Shown here piece after piece: positions 16,843 to 25,653 of a DNA stretch of 64,000 bases. Numbering within the stretch: the first letter of the stretch is position 1; each line of letters starts with the position of its first letter. Below the pieces are notes generated by a model. That model did not search any database and had not been told where the DNA came from. It saw nothing but the letters and a program-made list of their open reading frames with translations. Position numbers and translations under genes: made by a program. The DNA is taken from the NCBI RefSeq assembly GCF_047501535.1, contig NZ_JAZDRJ010000011.1, positions 62,001 to 126,000 of the forward strand, written 5' to 3'. Origin of the DNA: Yanghanlia sp047501535 (GTDB lineage Bacteria > Pseudomonadota > Gammaproteobacteria > Burkholderiales > Burkholderiaceae_B).

Positions 16843-16975
16843 AATTGTATCATTGATCAAATTTGTTCTGTCGGAACGAACGGATTTTTGTAGATGAACA
16901 AGAAGAACATGAACGATATTTCCGCCACTATCTCATGCGACAATGTCACATTCCGAATTTCCCCGGTAGGCAATC

Positions 16976-17539
16976 ATGTTCAGCGATGTGCTGTATTTTG
17001 TACTCAACGTCCTGTTCTCACTCTTTGGCATCGCGCTCATCATCAGAGCTTGGATGTACGCCATCCGGCTGCATCCCTTCAACCCTTATTCTCAAGCGGT
17101 ACTGCGCGCTACAAACTGGCTGGTCAGCCCATTGCGCAATGTAATCAAGCCTTCAAACCGGCTCGATTGGCCCTCGCTAATAGCCTGCTGGCTGACTGCT
17201 CTGGTTTATCTACTGCTGATGTGGCTGATTCTCACTAGCCAGTTCCCCTCCGGCGAGGCTCTCGCTCGCTCGCTGGTAGCGGCGGTCGTCACAATGGCTA
17301 AATGGGCGTTCAATCTGGTGCTGTGGGTCACATTAATTCAGGCGATATTGTCCTGGGTGAACCCCTTGGCGCCCATTATGCCCCTGCTGCAAACGCTTAC
17401 CGCGCCTTTGCTGGACCCAATCCGCCGCCTCTTGCCCGATCTCGGAGGGCTTGATCTCTCGCCGCTGGTGCTCCTGGTGTTGGCTCAAATAGCCATCATG
17501 GTGCTGCAGCGTTTCGCTTTCACGCTTTTCGGTGTGTAG
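16976..17539 (+). CDS. YggT family membrane protein
   Basis: A 187-residue inner-membrane protein with two YggT repeats, each a pair of hydrophobic helices around a PFNPYSQAVLRATNWLVSPLR or PLAPIMPLLQTLTAPLLDPIRR segment. That is the usual duplicated architecture. The family is linked to osmotic shock tolerance and cation homeostasis in E. coli, but the molecular role is unclear. The start follows an AGG at good spacing. The gene lies just upstream of fumarylacetoacetase with a 43-bp gap, possibly in one transcript. Confidence 0.9.
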   Translation: MFSDVLYFVLNVLFSLFGIALIIRAWMYAIRLHPFNPYSQAVLRATNWLVSPLRNVIKPSNRLDWPSLIACWLTALVYLLLMWLILTSQFPSGEALARSLVAAVVTMAKWAFNLVLWVTLIQAILSWVNPLAPIMPLLQTLTAPLLDPIRRLLPDLGGLDLSPLVLLVLAQIAIMVLQRFAFTLFGV

Positions 17540-17582
17540 ATAATTCATTAGACATGAGCTACACGCGCAGGTGCTTGCAAAA

Positions 17583-18866
17583 ATGAACGAACCCCTGGAC
17601 GATACGCTCTCGCCCGAACTGCTGAGCTGGGTGACATCCGCCAATAAGCCTGATACGGACTTTCCAATTCAGAATCTGCCATTCGGAAGGTTTCATACGT
17701 CTGAGGACAGCGCCTGGCGGATCGGCGTGGCAATTGGCCAATATGTGCTTGATCTCCGCAAGGCGGGGCTTATCGGCCACGGTGACATGAATCGGTTGAT
17801 GCAAGCCACTCCCGCTGAGCGCCTTGCCTTGCGCCAGGCTATTTCAGCTGGTTTACGCCAAGGAAGCGCACAACGCGACCTCTTTGAGGCCGCTTTGCTA
17901 CCACAAACCGCCGTAACGCTGGGCCTTCCCTGCGAGGTCGGCGACTACAGCGATTTTTATATCGGCATTCATCACGCCACTGAAGTGGGCCGCCAGTTCC
18001 GTCCGGACAGCCCGCTGCTTCCCAACTACAAATGGGTGCCCATCGGTTACCACGGGCGGGTTTCCACCCTGCAAGTCAGCGGCAGCTCATTTCACCGCCC
18101 CATGGGCCAGGTCAAAACACCCGAGGCATCCGAGCCGGTGCTGCAACCCAGCGCGCGCTTGGACTTCGAACTAGAACTCGGTATCTTCGTTGGCCAACCC
18201 AACCGGATGGGCATGCCCATTCCCATTGAACAGGCCGAACAGCATGTTTTCGGCCTTACCTTATTCAACGATTGGAGCGCGCGCGACCTGCAAGCCTGGG
18301 AATACCAGCCACTGGGCCCTTTCCTCGCCAAGAGCTTTGCCAGCACCGTCTCACCATGGATGGTCACCATGGACGCGCTTAAACCGTTTCGTCGTCCTTT
18401 TGTGCGCCCAGAGGGTGACCCTGACCCTCTGCCATACCTGGATTCTGCCGATAATCGCGCGCAAGGAGCTATTGATATCGAGATGGAAGTCGTGCTTCAA
18501 ACTGCAAGCATGGCGCAGCAAGGCCACGCAGGCGATGTCATTGCTCGCTCGAATTTCGCTCAGGCCGCCTACTGGACAGTTGGGCAGCTACTGGCCCACC
18601 ATAGCGTCAACGGCTGTGCATTGCGCCCAGGCGACCTGCTTGGCTCGGGGACACTATCTGGGCCAACCAAGGAACAATATGGTTCCATGCTGGAATTGAC
18701 AACCGGCGGCAAGCACCCACTCACGCTATCCAATGGCGAGACACGAACGTTCCTGGAAAATGGCGATACCATCATTCTGCGCGCATATTGCCAACGGGAA
18801 GGCGTGCGGCGTATCGGGTTCGGGGAATGCCGCGGTACCGTACTGCCCGCCCTCAGCCAGGCATGA
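17583..18866 (+). CDS. fahA: Fumarylacetoacetase
   Basis: Last step of tyrosine catabolism: hydrolysis of fumarylacetoacetate to fumarate and acetoacetate. I choose the ATG at 17583 (427 residues), preceded by GCAGG; a GTG at 17571 in frame is an alternative. Family motifs are clear: DFYIGIHHATEVGRQFRP (metal-binding Asp and catalytic His), PIGYHGR, ELELG (metal-binding glutamates), FNDWSARDLQAWEY and SGTLSGP. Homogentisate dioxygenase, its usual partner, is not in the window. Confidence 0.95.
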   Translation: MNEPLDDTLSPELLSWVTSANKPDTDFPIQNLPFGRFHTSEDSAWRIGVAIGQYVLDLRKAGLIGHGDMNRLMQATPAERLALRQAISAGLRQGSAQRDLFEAALLPQTAVTLGLPCEVGDYSDFYIGIHHATEVGRQFRPDSPLLPNYKWVPIGYHGRVSTLQVSGSSFHRPMGQVKTPEASEPVLQPSARLDFELELGIFVGQPNRMGMPIPIEQAEQHVFGLTLFNDWSARDLQAWEYQPLGPFLAKSFASTVSPWMVTMDALKPFRRPFVRPEGDPDPLPYLDSADNRAQGAIDIEMEVVLQTASMAQQGHAGDVIARSNFAQAAYWTVGQLLAHHSVNGCALRPGDLLGSGTLSGPTKEQYGSMLELTTGGKHPLTLSNGETRTFLENGDTIILRAYCQREGVRRIGFGECRGTVLPALSQA

Positions 18867-18902
18867 TGTTGCTTTAACTACACCACTGAAAGACCTGTAG
18901 CG

Positions 18903-18936
18903 AAAAAAACCCCGACGCCTGTGTTGGGCGACGGGG
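18903..18936 (-). terminator. Terminator after the SlyB-like lipoprotein gene
   Basis: A 10-bp stem with one mismatch (18910-18919 with 18927-18936) reads on the minus strand as a GC-rich hairpin followed directly by seven T residues, a textbook intrinsic terminator. It may also act on fahA from the other side, though no T run is seen there. Confidence 0.8.
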
Positions 18937-18988
18937 GTAAAGGTACACGCCGGAACATTAGCCCCAGCGCGTACTCAGTGCCCAGTGT

Positions 18989-19501
18989 TTAATACATTGG
19001 CACTACGCGAGTGGGGCCGGTGCCACTGATAACGCGCACACGCTGCCCTACGCCGATTGCTACGTCGGCCTCCTGGGCAATGACACGTGTTTCACCGTTA
19101 TCCAGCCGCACGGTGATTTCCAGCCCGGCCGATTTACCCATCTGGTGTTCGACGGCATCGCCAGCCATCGCACCCAGCAAGCCGCCACCGATAGTCGCCA
19201 GCACTCGCCCACTGCCGCCACCGATGCCGCTGGCCGCCACGCCGCCTAGCGCGCCGCCAGCCAGAGTGCCTGCGCCGGTCGTGCGTTCTTTCTGAATGAC
19301 CACGTTGCGCACCGCTTCTACAGTACCCAGCCGTACGATTTGTTCACGCTGCGCCTGCCCATAGGTATACACGGAGCTGGATGCGCTCTGATGGGCACAA
19401 CCGGCCAGTACGGTTAGCGAGCCGACGACTGCCAGTGCGGCAAGCCAGCGCCGCGACACCAGGCCGGGGTTTGTGTTCTGTTTGATCGACGTTGTATTCA
19501 T
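18989..19501 (-). CDS. SlyB/Pcp-like glycine-zipper outer-membrane lipoprotein
   Basis: A 170-residue lipoprotein. An extended n-region leads to a hydrophobic core and lipobox LAGC (C35). A glycine-zipper segment follows (GAGTLAGGALGGVAASGIGGGSG ... GGGLLGAMAGDAVE), then a small C-terminal beta domain (EITVRLDNGETRVIAQE, QRVRVIS). This is the SlyB/Pcp/17-kDa antigen arrangement. SlyB in enterobacteria stabilises outer-membrane proteins under PhoPQ control; regulation here is unknown. Confidence 0.88.
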   Translation of the reverse strand: MNTTSIKQNTNPGLVSRRWLAALAVVGSLTVLAGCAHQSASSSVYTYGQAQREQIVRLGTVEAVRNVVIQKERTTGAGTLAGGALGGVAASGIGGGSGRVLATIGGGLLGAMAGDAVEHQMGKSAGLEITVRLDNGETRVIAQEADVAIGVGQRVRVISGTGPTRVVPMY

Positions 19502-19529
19502 GTGTCGCTCCTGTGCTTTCGCTGCCGCC

Positions 19530-20477
19530 CTACAGGCTCATGCCGTAGTGGTCTTGCAGCATCGCTTCAATGTGTTGACGGGTAGGCCGATGGTTTTGCG
19601 GGCCACGCGAGGCCACCTTGATGCTACCCATGATATTTCCTAGTTTACATGCGTCCTGCAAATTCCAGCCACGAGTCAGGCCATGCAGCAGCCCCGCGCG
19701 ATGTGCATCGCCACAACCTGTGGGGTCAACCACTTGGTCCACCTTGAGTACGGGAACTTCGACACGCTCACCGCCTTCGTAGACCACCGAGGCCTCGCTG
19801 CCATGCGTGACAATCACGCCTTTCAGGCCTTTGGCGATCTCTTCCATCGTCTTTCCAGTACGCTGCACGACCACGCTAGCTTCATACTCGTTGACGCAAA
19901 GTATGGAAGCCATTTCCAGCATCTGTTGAATGTCATTGCCATCAAACAGCGGCATGGCTTGCCCCAAGTCAAACACAAAGGGGATTCCGCTCGCGTGCAT
20001 GCGGCGGGCATGTGCAAACATGCCGTCCTTTGCATCAGGTGCCACAATACCCCAGGCCGCCTGTTCACCGCTGATGTCGTTATCGGCCGACTTTTCCATC
20101 GCCCCAGGGTGAAACGAAGCAATCTGGTTGTTATCGAGATCAGTAGTGATAAAGCACTGGGGCGTATACATGTCGGGCAGTACTCGCACCAAGCTGGTAT
20201 CAATGCCCAGTTCCTGCATGTACTCCAGATAGTCGGAGGCATCGCTTCCCACCGTTCCTACCGGCACAGGCTGGCCGCCCAACAGTCTCAGGTTATAGGC
20301 GATGTTGCCCGCACAGCCGCCGTACTCCTTGCGCAGGCTGGGAACAAAAAAAGACACACTCAAAGACTGGATACTGTCAGCCAGAATGTGTTCTTTGAAG
20401 TGTCCTTCAAAAACGGCGATGGTATCGAATGCGATCGAACCACAGATCAGGACTTTTTCAGACATATTGTCACTCAT
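19530..20477 (-). CDS. PfkB-family sugar/nucleoside kinase
   Basis: A 315-residue ribokinase-fold kinase. The N-terminal substrate region carries GGCAGNIAYNLRLLGG, and the C-terminal catalytic motif is DPTGCGDAHRAG, in which the usual GAGD is GCGD; the catalytic Asp is kept. Betaproteobacterial homologues in this position (after DUF3426) are often labelled adenosine or carbohydrate kinases, but the substrate is not established. It starts 2 bp after the stop of the upstream gene, so it is the last gene of the minus-strand run from tlpA. A second ATG four codons in is an alternative start. Confidence 0.85.
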   Translation of the reverse strand: MSDNMSEKVLICGSIAFDTIAVFEGHFKEHILADSIQSLSVSFFVPSLRKEYGGCAGNIAYNLRLLGGQPVPVGTVGSDASDYLEYMQELGIDTSLVRVLPDMYTPQCFITTDLDNNQIASFHPGAMEKSADNDISGEQAAWGIVAPDAKDGMFAHARRMHASGIPFVFDLGQAMPLFDGNDIQQMLEMASILCVNEYEASVVVQRTGKTMEEIAKGLKGVIVTHGSEASVVYEGGERVEVPVLKVDQVVDPTGCGDAHRAGLLHGLTRGWNLQDACKLGNIMGSIKVASRGPQNHRPTRQHIEAMLQDHYGMSL

Positions 20478-20479
20478 AT

Positions 20480-21655
20480 TCAGGGAAAGAATTTATCCAG
20501 CTGATAACCATTGGGTTGCAAGCCTCGTACCGCTACTGGCAACTGCACCTTGATTTCGCTACCCGCGGCAAACGGGCCTTGCCGTAATTCGGCAGGCACC
20601 CAGACATCAGAGGCCAGATTGCGCCGCACCACCACGGCGCCCGATGCATCTTTAAGGTCAAGCACTAAGGTCGGCCATTCCTGCGGCTGAGCGTGCGTAT
20701 TGCGTAGAGTGACTTCCAGCATCAGCTTGGATACCTCTCCATCGGGTGAGCCGCTGGCACGCAAGGCGGAACCGGTAATGGCGATCGCCTCAATGCTGCG
20801 CTCATACGGCACGACACAGCCCAGGCGCTCACAAGCTGTTTCCAAAGAAGGCCTCAGCCCGGGAAAAGCATTCGCCAACTGCGCCCGATACACGTACACC
20901 CCTTGCAGGGCAAGCAGTATCAGGCCGCATAATGTCAGCAACGCCCAAACCGGCGTCATCCATGCACGCTGCCGACGCGCTTCTACCATGAACTCAGGCT
21001 GATAGCGTTCAGAGCGCCGCGCTTCGTGAGGCTCGACAAACAGGTAATCGTCGCTGTCGTTATCGTGTTGCTGCTGCTCAACCGGGCTAGCGGCCCGAGG
21101 CGTCTGTGCGTGGGCATCGTGCCGGGGGCCCGGGCGCGATGTCGCCGCTGAAATTGTGAAGTCCGGTGACGCAGTCGCATGGGCGCGCGGGCCGCCGCGT
21201 TGGCGCAGTACGGAAGGCAACCGGGGCTCATCATCACCCAGATCACCACCCGGAATTGGCATGGATGGAACAACCGGCTCTTTGGTTGGCTCGGCAGACG
21301 GCCGGCCACTTGCCGCACCACTTATTGAAAATGGCTGAGCAGGTTCCGGCGTATCAATCTGAAAGCGCTCAGAAGACGGAATGATGAATTTTTTTGGTGA
21401 GGAATCTGGCTGATCAAATGCGCTGGAAGCATTAGCTTCCGACAGTGCGGGCATAGAAGGCTCAACCACCGGTTGCCTGAAACCGCCAGGCCCTGCCGGG
21501 CGGGCAGGGCCACTCGCCATCGCCGCCTCGAAGCCATCAAAAATATGCGCACACTGAACGCAACGGATATAGCCTTTACGAAGCTGCAACTGCTCAAGAG
21601 AAACCGGGAAGGCGGTTTCGCATTCCGGGCAACGCGTGGTCAGCTCCATGCTCAT
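20480..21655 (-). CDS. Zinc-ribbon and DUF3426 membrane protein
   Basis: A 391-residue protein. An N-terminal MJ0042-type zinc ribbon (CPEC ... CVQC, about residues 8-36) is followed by about 190 residues of Pro/Ser/Ala-rich, probably disordered linker, one membrane helix (about 235-257, VWALLTLCGLILLALQGVYVY) and a C-terminal DUF3426 domain facing the periplasm. The function is unknown. The gene lies directly downstream of prmA, a conserved arrangement in Burkholderiales. Confidence 0.85.
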   Translation of the reverse strand: MSMELTTRCPECETAFPVSLEQLQLRKGYIRCVQCAHIFDGFEAAMASGPARPAGPGGFRQPVVEPSMPALSEANASSAFDQPDSSPKKFIIPSSERFQIDTPEPAQPFSISGAASGRPSAEPTKEPVVPSMPIPGGDLGDDEPRLPSVLRQRGGPRAHATASPDFTISAATSRPGPRHDAHAQTPRAASPVEQQQHDNDSDDYLFVEPHEARRSERYQPEFMVEARRQRAWMTPVWALLTLCGLILLALQGVYVYRAQLANAFPGLRPSLETACERLGCVVPYERSIEAIAITGSALRASGSPDGEVSKLMLEVTLRNTHAQPQEWPTLVLDLKDASGAVVVRRNLASDVWVPAELRQGPFAAGSEIKVQLPVAVRGLQPNGYQLDKFFP

Positions 21656-21667
21656 ACTACCTGCGGG

Positions 21668-22591
21668 TCAAACCGTCGGGCGTCGGCCGTGCAGGCAGAC
21701 CCAACCGTCGCGAGCCCTCCAGACTTCCATCTGCAGCCATGGCTCATAAGCGGCTGCGACCTCTTCGGCCTGGCGTTCCAGCACGCCCGAAAGTACCAAG
21801 CTACCCCCCGGCGCCACCCGGTTCGCCAACATGGGCGCCAGTACTTTCAAGGGATTCGAAAGAATATTGGCCACGACCACTTCAAACTGCCCCTCGCCCA
21901 ACGCATCGGGCAGGCAGGCGTTCACGCTCACCTGATTGTTAAGCGCATTATCGCGGGTGGACTGCACAGCCTGCTCGTCGATATCAACGGCATCGACACT
22001 AGCGGCACCCAACATGGATGCAGCAATCGCCAGAATGCCCGAACCACAACCGTAATCCAACACGGTCGCGCCGCTGGGCAGGCTGTCTGCCAGCCACTCC
22101 AGGCAAAGATGAGTGGTGGGATGACTGCCTGTGCCAAAAGCCAGGCCAGGGTCGAGCTCGATACGAATGGCGCCGCTATGTGAGGCGTGGTTGGCTGTGA
22201 TTTCGGGATCGTTGGCATGCCAGCTTGGAATAATCCAGATGCGTGCACCCACTTGGATGGGGCCGAACTGTGATTGCGTCAGGCGCACCCAGTCTTCATC
22301 GGGAACCTCACGTACCTGCCATTGCCCTTCGGCGACCGGCGCACCGGAAAGATCGGCCATTTGTTCGAGCACTTGCGCTGGGTCCAGACCGTCGGGCAAC
22401 AATGCCACCACACGGTTATTGCGCCATGCCTGCACGGAAGGTTCCAGGCCCGGCTCGCCATAGAGCGGCGTTTCAGTGTGCGTATCGCTGTCAGCATCTT
22501 CGACCGATACCGCCAGCACACCGATATCCAGCAGAATATCTGAAAGAGATTCCGCTTCTGCCTCGGGACAGCTTAAAACCAGTTCACGCAT
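21668..22591 (-). CDS. prmA: Ribosomal protein L11 methyltransferase
   Basis: Trimethylates ribosomal protein L11 using S-adenosylmethionine. I start at 22591 (MRELVLSCPE), giving 307 residues. The reading frame is open further upstream, but that part does not resemble the family. Motifs: the substrate-domain VRLTQSQFGPIQVG, then the SAM-binding LDYGCGSGILAIA and the catalytic-loop NILSNPL. It lies downstream of accC in the minus-strand operon. Confidence 0.95.
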   Translation of the reverse strand: MRELVLSCPEAEAESLSDILLDIGVLAVSVEDADSDTHTETPLYGEPGLEPSVQAWRNNRVVALLPDGLDPAQVLEQMADLSGAPVAEGQWQVREVPDEDWVRLTQSQFGPIQVGARIWIIPSWHANDPEITANHASHSGAIRIELDPGLAFGTGSHPTTHLCLEWLADSLPSGATVLDYGCGSGILAIAASMLGAASVDAVDIDEQAVQSTRDNALNNQVSVNACLPDALGEGQFEVVVANILSNPLKVLAPMLANRVAPGGSLVLSGVLERQAEEVAAAYEPWLQMEVWRARDGWVCLHGRRPTV

Positions 22592-22650
22592 GTTTTTTTC
22601 CGTGAACAAGCCCGGGGCGAACCCGGGCCTGCGCAATCAGGCCCGTCTGT

Positions 22651-23997
22651 TTAGGGCCTTTGGGACAACTTGTGCTCAAGATAATGAATGGGCGTGCCGC
22701 CTTCGATGAAGCGCGCGTCCGCCATCAGTTCGCGATGCAGGTCGATGTTGGTCTTGACCCCCTCGACCACCATTTCCGACAGGGCAATACGCATGCGGGC
22801 AATGGCTTGTTCGCGAGTATCACCATAGGTGATGAGTTTGCCAATCATGGAATCGTAGTTCGGCGGCACGGTGTAGCCGGAGAATACGTGCGAATCCATG
22901 CGCACCCCTGGCCCACCCGGCACGTGCCAATTGGTGATGCGCCCTGGGCTGGGAATAAACTTGAAGGGATCTTCGGCGTTGATCCGGCACTCGATGGAAT
23001 GGCCTTTGAACTGCACATCGCGCTGACGTAAGGTGAATTTTTCACCAGAAGCGATCAGAATCTGCTGTTGTACAAGATCAATACCCGTGATCATTTCTGT
23101 CACGGTGTGCTCGACCTGAATACGGGTGTTCATTTCGATGAAATAAAACTCGCCGTCTTCGTACAGAAACTCAAATGTGCCGGCGCCCCGATAGCCCATG
23201 CCACGGCAGGCTTCAGCGCAACGTTCGCCAATGCGTTCGATCAGCCGCCGCGGAATACCGGGCGCGGGCGCTTCTTCGATAACTTTCTGGTGACGCCTCT
23301 GCATGGAGCAGTCACGTTCGCCCAACCACAGTGCATTGCGACCGCCATCGGCCAGCACCTGCATTTCAATATGGCGTGGGTTCTCAAGGAACTTCTCCAT
23401 ATAGACTTCTGGGTTGTCGAATGCAGACTGAGCTTCGGTACGAGTGAGCGCCACCGCATTCAGCAATGCCGCTTCGGTGTACACCACCCGCATACCCCGA
23501 CCGCCGCCGCCGCCCGCTGCCTTCACGATGACCGGATAGCCAATCTCGCGCGCAATGCGCAGAATTTCGGTGGGGTCTTCGGGCAAACCACCTTCAGAAC
23601 CGGGCACAATGGGCACACCGGCCGCAACCATGGCCTGCTTGGCCTTGACCTTGTCACCCATCACGCGGATGGTCTCTGGCCGTGGGCCAATAAAGACAAA
23701 ACCGCTTTTTTCGACCCGTTCAGCGAAATCGGCGTTTTCGGCCAGAAAGCCATAACCAGGGTGAATCGCCTCGGAATCTGTGACCTCTGCCGCCGAGATA
23801 ATGGCAGGCATATTCAAGTAGCTGTCACGCGGCGAGGCAGGGCCGATACAAACGGACTCGTCGGCCAGTCGCACGTATTTGGCATCGCGGTCGGCCTCGG
23901 AGTGCACGACCACTGTCTTTATGCCTAGTTCGCGGCAGGCCCTCTGGATACGCAGCGCGATTTCACCGCGATTGGCAATGAGGATTTTCTCAAACAT
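22651..23997 (-). CDS. accC: Acetyl-CoA carboxylase, biotin carboxylase subunit
   Basis: Carboxylates the biotin on AccB with bicarbonate and ATP, the first step of fatty-acid synthesis. The 448 residues match the family. Visible features: N-terminal KILIANRGEIALR, the ATP-grasp glycine-rich loop KAAGGGGGRGMRV, EMNTRIQVEH (biotin carboxylase signature) and a C-terminal dimerisation region. It follows accB by 3 bp, so accB and accC are cotranscribed. Confidence 0.98.
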   Translation of the reverse strand: MFEKILIANRGEIALRIQRACRELGIKTVVVHSEADRDAKYVRLADESVCIGPASPRDSYLNMPAIISAAEVTDSEAIHPGYGFLAENADFAERVEKSGFVFIGPRPETIRVMGDKVKAKQAMVAAGVPIVPGSEGGLPEDPTEILRIAREIGYPVIVKAAGGGGGRGMRVVYTEAALLNAVALTRTEAQSAFDNPEVYMEKFLENPRHIEMQVLADGGRNALWLGERDCSMQRRHQKVIEEAPAPGIPRRLIERIGERCAEACRGMGYRGAGTFEFLYEDGEFYFIEMNTRIQVEHTVTEMITGIDLVQQQILIASGEKFTLRQRDVQFKGHSIECRINAEDPFKFIPSPGRITNWHVPGGPGVRMDSHVFSGYTVPPNYDSMIGKLITYGDTREQAIARMRIALSEMVVEGVKTNIDLHRELMADARFIEGGTPIHYLEHKLSQRP

Positions 23998-24000
23998 GGA

Positions 24001-24447
24001 TCAGCCAATGACAAACAGGGGTTGACCGTATTCGACCGGCTCGCCGTTCTCGACGAGAATTTCCTTAATCACGCCGGCTTTGTCAGCTTCGATTTCATTG
24101 AGCAACTTCATGGCTTCAATGATGCACAGGGCGTCGCCTTCTTTGATGCTCTGGCCGACTTCCACGAACGGTGCAGCGCCTGGGTTGGGAGCGCGGTAGA
24201 AAGTGCCCACCATGGGCGCCTTGACCACATGCCCGGCCGGCACTGCTGGTTCAGCGGGAGCACTTGGCGCGGCGGCTGCCGGCGCAGCCGCGACGGGAAC
24301 CACCTGAGTCTGCATCGGCACCGTCACCTGATTGGTTTCAGAGAACTTGACGATTCTGACCTTGCCATCACCCTCGGTGATTTCAAGTTCGGCAATGCCG
24401 GATTCGGCAACCAGATCAATGAGGGTCTTGAGTTTTCTAAGGTCCAT
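24001..24447 (-). CDS. accB: Biotin carboxyl carrier protein of acetyl-CoA carboxylase
   Basis: Carries biotin between AccC and the carboxyltransferase. I start at 24447 (MDLRKLKTLID), the conserved BCCP N-terminus with GGAAAG upstream; six more codons are open in frame. The product is 148 residues: an N-terminal domain, an Ala/Pro linker (about 52-70) and the biotinyl domain with the EAMKLLNEIE motif, biotinylated lysine K114. The thumb segment GTFYRAPNPGA is present. Confidence 0.97.
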   Translation of the reverse strand: MDLRKLKTLIDLVAESGIAELEITEGDGKVRIVKFSETNQVTVPMQTQVVPVAAAPAAAAPSAPAEPAVPAGHVVKAPMVGTFYRAPNPGAAPFVEVGQSIKEGDALCIIEAMKLLNEIEADKAGVIKEILVENGEPVEYGQPLFVIG

Positions 24448-24523
24448 ACCAACTTTCCGTAACATGGCCCCGCCATTGTTTTGCAGGGCCCATGCATATG
24501 TTTGAAAAAAGAAACGCCAGCGT

Positions 24524-24958
24524 TTATCCGGCCAGAGCGTACAGCAAAGCCGCCTCGTAACCGAATGCTCCCAACCCCGCTATCACTCCCTGAGCAGTAC
24601 TCGACAGGTAGGAGTGATGGCGGAACGCCTCTCGTTTATAAACATTCGATAAATGCACTTCAACGAAAGGAATATCAACGGCTGAGAGCGCATCCCGTAT
24701 CGCAACGCTGGTATGCGTATACGCAGCCGCGTTGATGATGATGTATTCCGTGCCGTCACGCCCCGCTTCCTGTATGCGATCTACCAGAGCACCTTCGTGG
24801 TTGCTCTGGTACACAGACAGCCTGGCACCCCGTTCGGCCGCCAGGTGTTCGAGACGTTGATTGATATCGGCCAGGGCAAGCCTGCCATAGACCTCAGGCT
24901 CGCGCGTGCCGAGCAGGTTGAGATTAGGGCCGTGCAGAACCAGAATGCGCTGCGCCAT
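24524..24958 (-). CDS. aroQ: 3-dehydroquinate dehydratase, type II
   Basis: Third step of the shikimate pathway. The 144 residues show the type II fold with GPNLNLLGTREPEVYG (catalytic Arg and Tyr loop), NAAAYTHTSVAIRDAL, and EVHLSNVYKREAFRHHSYLS (catalytic His region). The aroQ-accB-accC order is widespread in proteobacteria. AroE is encoded separately at 30516. Confidence 0.97.
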   Translation of the reverse strand: MAQRILVLHGPNLNLLGTREPEVYGRLALADINQRLEHLAAERGARLSVYQSNHEGALVDRIQEAGRDGTEYIIINAAAYTHTSVAIRDALSAVDIPFVEVHLSNVYKREAFRHHSYLSSTAQGVIAGLGAFGYEAALLYALAG

Positions 24959-25039
24959 TATGAAAATCTTATGAAGACAGACCGCCTTTTTACGCCAAAA
25001 AGCCCTGTTTGTCCATTAAGCCTGCTGCACATAGGCCGC

Positions 25040-25540
25040 CTACAAGCTTGCCAGATAGGCATCGAGATCATCAGGATCGACCTGTCCCAGGATGTCCCGC
25101 GCGACTTTGGAGTCAGCATCGAAGATCACTGTATAAGGTAACCCACCTTTGCGATTACCCAGAGTTTTCATGATTTGCACGCCTCCATGCCCCGCCACCA
25201 GCAAGGGGTAGGAGACTTGGACTTTCTGCAAGAAACGTTCAATATTTGCCTGGCTATCTACGCCTATGCCCACGAAAGTCATATCGGTGTATTTGCGCGA
25301 TAACGCATCAAGGTCAGGCATTTCCTTGACACAAGGTGCGCACCACGTTGCCCAGAAATTCACAACCAGCGGACGCCCGGCATACGTGGATAACGGTACC
25401 GATTGGCCCTGCATATCGGGAAAAGAACTTGCCAGAAACACTGCGACCGCATCTTCCTGAGATGCAGCCAGCAAGGGCAAAGGAGCCAGCGCGGCGGCAG
25501 CCGCCGCCAGCCCATGACGCAGAAAAATTCGCCGTTTCAT
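25040..25540 (-). CDS. TlpA-like thioredoxin-family protein
   Basis: A 166-residue periplasmic thiol-disulfide oxidoreductase. The Ala-rich signal begins with a twin-arginine-like KRRIFLRH. The thioredoxin active site is WCAPC (C67, C70), followed by the cis-proline loop GGLPYTVIFD. Family members reduce disulfides in cytochrome c or copper-centre maturation or act as peroxiredoxin partners; which applies is unknown. First in the minus-strand run tlpA-aroQ-accBC, 81 bp ahead of aroQ. Confidence 0.88.
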   Translation of the reverse strand: MKRRIFLRHGLAAAAAALAPLPLLAASQEDAVAVFLASSFPDMQGQSVPLSTYAGRPLVVNFWATWCAPCVKEMPDLDALSRKYTDMTFVGIGVDSQANIERFLQKVQVSYPLLVAGHGGVQIMKTLGNRKGGLPYTVIFDADSKVARDILGQVDPDDLDAYLASL

Positions 25541-25653
25541 GTTGCCGTGCCTTGATGGTAATAAGGATCACAAACGATGATAGCACCCGGGCTACCAGTC
25601 ATCGGTGAAACCCGGTTGCCGGCTGCCACTACAATAGGCTCCGGAGGAAAATC

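Noticed and set aside
23068..23928. Open frame of 286 codons opposite accC
   Set aside because: Shadow of the biotin carboxylase gene, with His/Arg-rich nonsense sequence.
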